From Ottelia alismoides (Eukaryota > Streptophyta > Magnoliopsida > Alismatales > Hydrocharitaceae), in contig JAZKJV010000386.1 in NCBI GenBank assembly GCA_037367405.1, positions 186,001 through 250,000 on the forward strand: 64,000 nucleotides of DNA. The letters run 5' to 3'. A program made the translations under genes and the position numbers. The notes beneath the pieces were generated by a model. That model worked only from the letters and a program-made list of their open reading frames with translations. It searched no databases and was not told the origin of the DNA. How positions within the stretch are numbered: the stretch's first letter is position 1; every line of letters begins with the position of its first letter. Below, piece by piece: positions 58,284 to 64,000 of the stretch.

Positions 58284-60497
58284 CACTTATTTGAAAAAGA
58301 AGTGCAAAAGAGAAAGAAAATAAAAAAAAGGAGAAATCAAGGTTGATTATTAAACTTTCCTTCATTAAATTGAAATATGGAGCTTGGTCAGACATTTGGA
58401 TTATTGATTTGTCGGAACATTATTTGAATTTAAGCTTGAAACTTAACAGCCTCTAAGTTCCACCAATCTATGGTCAAGACTCCTCAATAAACCAGATCAG
58501 AACAAGTCTACATACACAAACTCTAATGACCATGAATCTTTCCTTGTACGGTGTAAGTGATATGTAGCTCCCCACCTCAGAAGTAATAAAGAAACAACCT
58601 CCCCCAACCTGGTAACTCTAATGCCTCGGTCTAGCAACTCTTTCCTCAAGAAGCGGGGTATTCCCTTCTAAGTTCAAGTGCAACCAGCTCAAGAAGAGAG
58701 GGAAGAAGAGAATGGACCATGACCAATGTAGCCATGTATCCTTGGGAGCTCTAACCAGTGTAGCTGAGTCTCCCGCTGCAAGCTTCATGAGATGGTCCTG
58801 TATAACATAAGCTTTGCTTTATTTGATTATATACACTCCGGTGGGATTATTAAATTTTCAACCTAACCCACCACTTTTTTGGAGTTCTTTTCTTTTTGCA
58901 CATTTTTTGTGTGCATCTGTACAGCATATCTACATGGTGCAGCATATATAGAAGGAGTTTTTCCTCTTGAGTCAGTAGACTATCCCTCTTTTGAAGCTTT
59001 ATTGCAACCCACAACTTCTGTCTTTAGAATTCATAACCACCAAACCAAGTTGAGACGCACTTTCTTCACTATAAGAAGAAGAGAGATTCCACCTAGAAGT
59101 ACTACCCTCATATGCTACCCCAAGCCAAAGGAAACTGCCTCCTCACCACCTCATCCGTGGAGAGCTATGTGTAGAGTGTTGGTGCAAGTAAAGCCATTGT
59201 CTCTGAGACTCATGCGTGTGTTGTTAAGTGCTCTACTTAGGCTCATCAAAATGACATATGCTCATAGCCTAGTGGACTCAAAGAATTAAGTCCCAATGGA
59301 CCTGAAAAGTCTCAATCCTAAGCCCTCTAAGGTTCCTCTTATTATTAGGTGGATTAAGATCTTAACCAAGCTCCATTTGTCAATTTAATTCCAGGACAAT
59401 TTAAATGTCAACTATGATTTGGAAAAACTGTACAAGTATTTAAAAAGATGCAATTTTACAAATATTTACACCTGTCCAAATTTTTGAAAAATGTTTGAAA
59501 ACATGGATGTATGCATGAATGCGAAGTTTTGCAGAATATTTACAAAAACTTACACAAGGTTTTTGCAAACTTTTTATTTTTCAAACATTTTACAAAAATT
59601 TTGTACTATATACATAAATTTTGATATGAAAATATTTACAAGCTATTTACACAACAAGATTTTATAATCATTTGTACAAAATTAATTTTTATACATAAAT
59701 AGGTATGTGCAAGATGAATTTTATGTACAAGGGAAATTTTTTTAAATTTTTATGGATTTTTAGCCATTTTATTTATTGACACACTCACACAAAGTACGAG
59801 TTATGGCTAAAGTATATATGGAATATATACGACACCCCCTATACTTAGCTCGAACGATGTCCTCAGAGTGATCAAGAGCGATGAAGAAGACATAAATCGT
59901 GCTTAGTATAAGGAAGTGAAAAGAATGGCTATATACACAGACGAATCAAAGAATAGAATGAAGAGGACTCGGTATTTCCCCCTATACTTAGGATCAAGTA
60001 ATCCTAAGTATGGCAAGTTGTTCATGAAGGGAAATCCGAGTGGAAGAATGTACAGGGACTACCCCCCCCCCATACTTAGGGTGAAATATCCCTAAGTATA
60101 GGCAATGAAACAGAGGTAGAAAGAGATGAAGAAGAACAATATATACAAGATGAGAGGACATTACTCCCCCTATACTTAAGGTGAAGGATCCTTAAGTATA
60201 GGCAACGACAGGAGTAATGAAACAGGACGATCTGAACAACTCAGTGTTTCCACCCCCCTATACTTAGGATGAGGTATATCCTAAGTATAGCAAAGATAAT
60301 CCTATACGAGAACTGGGGTGAAAACAAATATGGAATAAAGATGGATCAAACCAAGACGAAACACGTATATACAAAAGGGTACAATGTTGAGGTGCCCCTC
60401 AACAAGCGCTAGATTTTATGCCCCTAGCTGGGCGCAAAGGCTAGGATAACGTTGTGTCAAGGTTCATGATGGCATCTGTAAGACGAATGTCGTACTA
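58284..60497 (-). other. 3' non-coding block of E2 with four PPT-capped hairpins
   Basis: The block matches that of E1, nearly identical at 58247-59390 and 59783-59905. Four inverted repeats follow: 59981-60013, 60071-60102, 60169-60202 (arms CCTATACTTAAGG and complement) and 60258-60290 (arms CTATACTTAGGAT and complement). The third has no counterpart in E1. A PPT-like tract with palindrome arms GTATATAT/ATATATAC lies at 59812-59846. A plus-strand frame at 58879-59289 has no ATG and is not called. Confidence 0.78.
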
Positions 60498-62555
60498 TCA
60501 TCGTAGTCGTGGTGGATGAACTACGACAAAATCAACAATGTCAGAAATGACACCCGGGTATGCAATCAGGCGGGTGTCTGCTACCGGACAAGGATATGGG
60601 AATAATGACTTGTGATCTGGTAGCACAAAAGAAATCATCGGCTCAGGCTCAGACTGGAGTGGAAGTGTAGAGCCGAAGAAATAAAACGTGGTGAAGGATG
60701 GATCAGTCATGGAATCCTCCACGTCAATTAGTGTCTCTAGAAGGTGTGGAAAGTGAAGATCAGGAGACTCTCTGCGAAAACTGATATCTGATGCATATAG
60801 TGGAGATAAATCAGACAGATCATCTAATATCTCAAGGATCGGCTCATCCTCGCGAGGGTCGTCAAGGTGAGAAGACTCAGAATCAGAGTGATCGGAAGAC
60901 TCGATTTTGTGATCCGCCAGATCGGATACACTCTCAGTAAATGAAATCGAGTACACATCGTGTATGGCATTTTCCCGCAGATAATCCTCAGGGGAAAATG
61001 CAAGATCATCAGTGAGGAGTAGATGATCAGGATCTATAAGGGCATCTGCGTTGCTGTCAAGCACCCACTCTGTGCACCAGGCTGCATCATCATCCGAAAT
61101 CTGGCTCTCGGCAACCTGGAAGTAGGAGAAGGTATTGGTCATCATCGCGGAGGCTAGTAAGGTGATTGCGGCTCATCCTCGCTCTGCGGCATTGCTGGCT
61201 GACATCTAGTCCTCAGAAGTTGTATCTGTCTCATCAAAGTGGAGGACAAAAGGCTCGAATATGGGACTCTCTATGTCTGGCCTCTCAAATTGGTGTCCCA
61301 TATCGAGCTCTGGCTGCTGGGCTGAGTCATGGTATCTGTCTGACTCCGAGAAGTGTCGCTGCAGAAAAGAAGCTGAATCATCCGTGTCTGGGCTCTGAAA
61401 TGGCTGGATCAATGGCTGTAGTAGCGGGGGCTCCTACATTTCTTGGAGTATCAGAAGATCTGATATCCAAGAATCGTCGACTGAAAACTTTGGGGCTATC
61501 TCAAACTCCAGCTAGAAGACCAACGGGAAATCGAGTAGACTCTCGGTCAGAATCTCGACTGTAGCAGTCATCTCCCCTGTAGTCTGTGGTGCAGTAGAAT
61601 CCAAGTCCTCAGGCTGGTGTGTAGAGACTGTATCCTTATGTAGTGCGACACACCCTACTGGTATTGCAACATCCTCATGTGTTGTCCCGACTACGGCATC
61701 TCGTGAAGATGGTCTCTGTGAAAGTAACCTCGAGATGGCATCCAGTAAGTCAATGTCAGAACTGCGGTGTGAACTGCCACATGAGGTAATCACCAGTGCT
61801 ATCTGATGCGCAGTCATCCCCCGCATGGAGATCTTAATAAGGTCTGTCGGTGGAAGTCCGTGCTCGGGAAATCTCCTCAGGAGGTCAAGAAACCTAAGCC
61901 ATGCCTCATGCAATGGCTCCTGGGGGTCTATTGAAAAATCTATGATCAAGGACCGCATCATCTCTTATCTACGTTGGGGAAAGTATCTCTGTAAAAACTC
62001 TCGGCGTAACTCTCCACATGTAGCGAATCTCCTTCCCAACCATCGGTGCCATCTCATGGCTCTATCCTAAAGTGTGAATGGGAAGGTCTTCAGCATCATC
62101 TCCTCTGCAGTGACATCTGAATACATCTGTCTCCTACAAAACTCCTTGAATGCGGACAGGTGAAGATATGGCTCCTCGTGCACCTCTCCTGAAAATATCG
62201 GTAGTCTCTGAATAAGCTCCAAATCCAGAATGAATGGAACTAATGTAGAAGCTGATTGAGATCCGTATCCTATCTGATCATCCATCATGCTAGCATAGGA
62301 GGCATCTGATACTCGCATCTGCTATCTATGATCACGTACGCAGTGCACTCTCGACTCAGTAATGGTATCGTCCGGGCCTTGCATTTGCTCCATCTGATCT
62401 CCGTGTAATGCATCATGCCCAGAGTAATAAAAGGGATGGGAGGGAGGGAATGGGAGGTCGGTCGGGGATCCGACCTCCCTCGAAGGTGGACTGGACTGAT
62501 GGGAAGAAGATGGAGAAGCCGCAAGAGTCAGCAAGAAGTGAGGGGGGTCCATCAT
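60498..62555 (-). pseudogene. Gag-like protein of E2 with fused acidic tail
   Basis: One reading frame runs from ATG 62555 (MMDPPHFLLT) to TGA 60498 with no frameshift but seven internal stops: TAG at 62322, 62067, 61512, 61434 and 61206, TAA at 61965, TGA at 61173. The gag domain is recognisable (LPIFSGEVHEEPYLHLSAF, MMLKTFPFTL, PLHEAWLRFLDLLRRFPEHG, GMTAHQIALVITSCGSSH). Its tail is rich in D, E and S; ISDDDAAW near its start resembles ITDNEAAW in the protease-RT spacer of E1. So the protein may be gag joined to the spacer, with the protease lost. Function beyond particle formation is unknown. Confidence 0.75.
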
Positions 62556-63975
62556 CCAGGGATACAAAAGAGGAAGAGAACTGAAGGGAGGGTGAGAGAG
62601 AGAAAGATAAATGACTGGAGGAGAAGATAGATGAAGAAGAAGACGGATGAGATCTTAAAACACAAACAACATTGGTCAAGCAATACCCCCAATTCACCTA
62701 CTCGACACCGAGAGCTGATGACCGTGAAGGTTGGGTCTTTTATCTTGTCTATTTTATTAGGTGATCACATAGTCTTTCAGAGCGATTAAGCGAGCTGGTA
62801 GGGATCCAATACTTCTAACAGACTGTCCCGACTAAAAATCCGGTAGTCTGTCAAGAAATTGGATATGGCTCTTGCCTAGGATGCGGGTCACTCTCTCGCT
62901 CATCCAAACAAGACAATGAGGGGATTACTCTCCCAAGACAAATTATTAGGTCAATGTCTTTTAAGATCAAGTTAGGTTAACAGTCCCAATTTTATAGTTT
63001 TTTGTTTTTAGATACTTTTCAGATCAAACAACGCCTAACGAATTTTTTGGTTCTCCTGATTATTTTAAGTCCAAAAATAGGGGGGAGAAGACAAAAAAGC
63101 CGATGCGCGGGAATCAATTATGCATGCAGAGTAAGAAATGCATACCTGACTCCAATAGTCTACATGCAGAGTGATCTGCGCATAAAATAAAGACAGAATG
63201 TGAACTACCTATATGATGCACGCGAAAACCGGCCCTAAACAAAGCAGTTCTACTCGTGAAGAACAGTAGCAAGGTACTCAAGCCTAAGTCCCGAGTCCTA
63301 TCTTGGGAGCCACTCGGTGTCCGCCACAACGGATCCTACATGCGTTGTATGTGACTCCTCAAAGCACATGGACTAGAGCTCAAATAATCCGACTTTTTCT
63401 TTGTGATTTAATTAATTAAGTCCAATTATCGATCTATAGGAATAGGCAGATAATTAGGGATTTGGCCTTAATTAATTACGTCACAATCAAAGAAAACTCC
63501 TAAGCTAGGGTTAAAACCGCGTAAATCAAATAAGCAGTAAATAAACGGTCAAAAATCCGAAATCGACAAAAATCATGGTGAGGTCCTCGAGCACACCGAT
63601 GCTCGGCGAAACAGACCCCGATATCAACCAAGTCCAAGTCTGAGCCATGTCTTATTATAATAAAATAATTTTGATGAAAAATAAACTAAGCTAATTCTAC
63701 GGTTATTTTCGGCTATTCCACAGCTCGCGAACTTCAGTCCTCCTCCTCACGCTTTCCTACGGCTTCGTAGAGAAGGAAGCTTCCTCGGACTCCCGCGGTT
63801 GCTTCGGCTTCTAAAAAAGTCGCCTCGGTCCTCGGGCCCTCGCAAGAAGCAGATACAAAAGTGTGCCAGTCCCGAAAAATATATAGATAAAGCAGAGAAA
63901 ATATATCTACAAATATCTACAAAAAGCCATGGAAAAGAAAATCGCGAAAAGTCGAAAAAGACTACTAAGTCGTGC
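62556..63975 (-). other. 5' leader of E2
   Basis: About 1.4 kb aligned in large parts with the E1 leader. No gene is visible. The short frames at 62413-62697 overlap the gag start on the same strand in other frames and look like chance. Confidence 0.65.
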
Positions 63976-63993
63976 TCCCCGACAACGGCGCCA
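63976..63993 (-). other. Primer binding site of E2 (tRNA-Asp type)
   Basis: In sense TGGCGCCGTTGTCGGGGA lies three bases from the LTR, whose last bases in sense are the complement of TGAT at 63997-64000. It differs from the tRNA-Asp complement at one position, a C to T change at a different place from that in E1. Confidence 0.88.
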
Positions 63994-64000
63994 TTCTGAT

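Larger units (their letters stand above)
54704..64000 (-). mobile_element. Non-autonomous gag-only Athila-like element E2 (runs off the window)
   Basis: On the minus strand the window end gives the first LTR bases (TGAT at 63997-64000 is the inner LTR end), a tRNA-Asp primer site, a leader, one gag-like frame, a 3' block, PPT and a 3.54 kb 3' LTR. The internal part is 5.75 kb against 10.33 kb in E1. There is no protease triad, RT, RNase H or integrase. LTR and cis-acting sites are related to E1, so E1-type proteins could have served it. The 5' LTR and the target duplication lie outside the window. Confidence 0.85.

Noticed and set aside
1..64000. Host genes, tRNA or rRNA genes, CRISPR arrays
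   Set aside because: No exon-like conserved protein outside transposon domains, no cloverleaf and no regularly spaced repeats were seen. tRNA-like matches are primer sites only.

Overview
The window reads as nuclear heterochromatin of a flowering plant. It is built almost wholly of nested LTR retrotransposons, and I could support no host gene, rRNA, tRNA gene or CRISPR array. The evidence for a plant is the set of element families: Ty3/gypsy pol without chromodomain and with a tRNA-Asp primer site (Athila-like), Ty1/copia with an initiator-Met primer site, and a short hAT-type MITE. I cannot name the species. The GC-rich gag of one element would fit a monocot, but that is weak.

Layout. (1) 840-4093 is the decayed plus-strand pol of an old Athila-like element, here called E0. 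It resumes at 21753 and ends in a relic 3' LTR starting at 24858. (2) E0 is split inside its integrase by E1 (4099-21747, minus strand), a 17.6 kb Athila-like element with 3.66 kb LTRs, a GTTGT target duplication, PBS, PPT, gag and all pol domains. It carries only a few stops and frame changes. (3) 24858-31807 holds AT-rich LTR relics and unassigned sequence. (4) C1 (31808-51911, plus strand) is a Ty1/copia element with a truncated 5' LTR. It is split inside its integrase by C2 (36727-47173, minus strand), a member of the same family with two LTRs and a GTCTA duplication. The C1 3' LTR carries a 216 bp hAT-like MITE (50209-50424). (5) 51912-54703 holds pieces of further Athila-like elements, including a decayed plus-strand gag. 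(6) E2 (54704 to beyond the window end, minus strand) is a relative of E1 that has LTR, PBS, PPT and one gag-like frame but no protease, RT, RNase H or integrase.

How the parts relate. E1 looks like the recent, formerly autonomous partner. E2 shares its primer site, PPT, promoter position and most of its 3' untranslated block, and would have needed proteins supplied in trans. C2 shows the same relation to C1-type elements: its LTRs and leader are well kept while its coding part is badly eroded.

The least expected signals are structural. One is an array of hairpins, each ending in a copy of the polypurine tract, between pol and the 3' LTR of E1, E2 and E0, with paired base changes in the stems. 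The second is a set of hairpins with one constant loop and changing stems in the gag-protease linker of E1. The third is an internal PPT-plus-palindrome module that copies the layout of the true PPT/LTR junction. All alignments were done by eye; percentages are rough.
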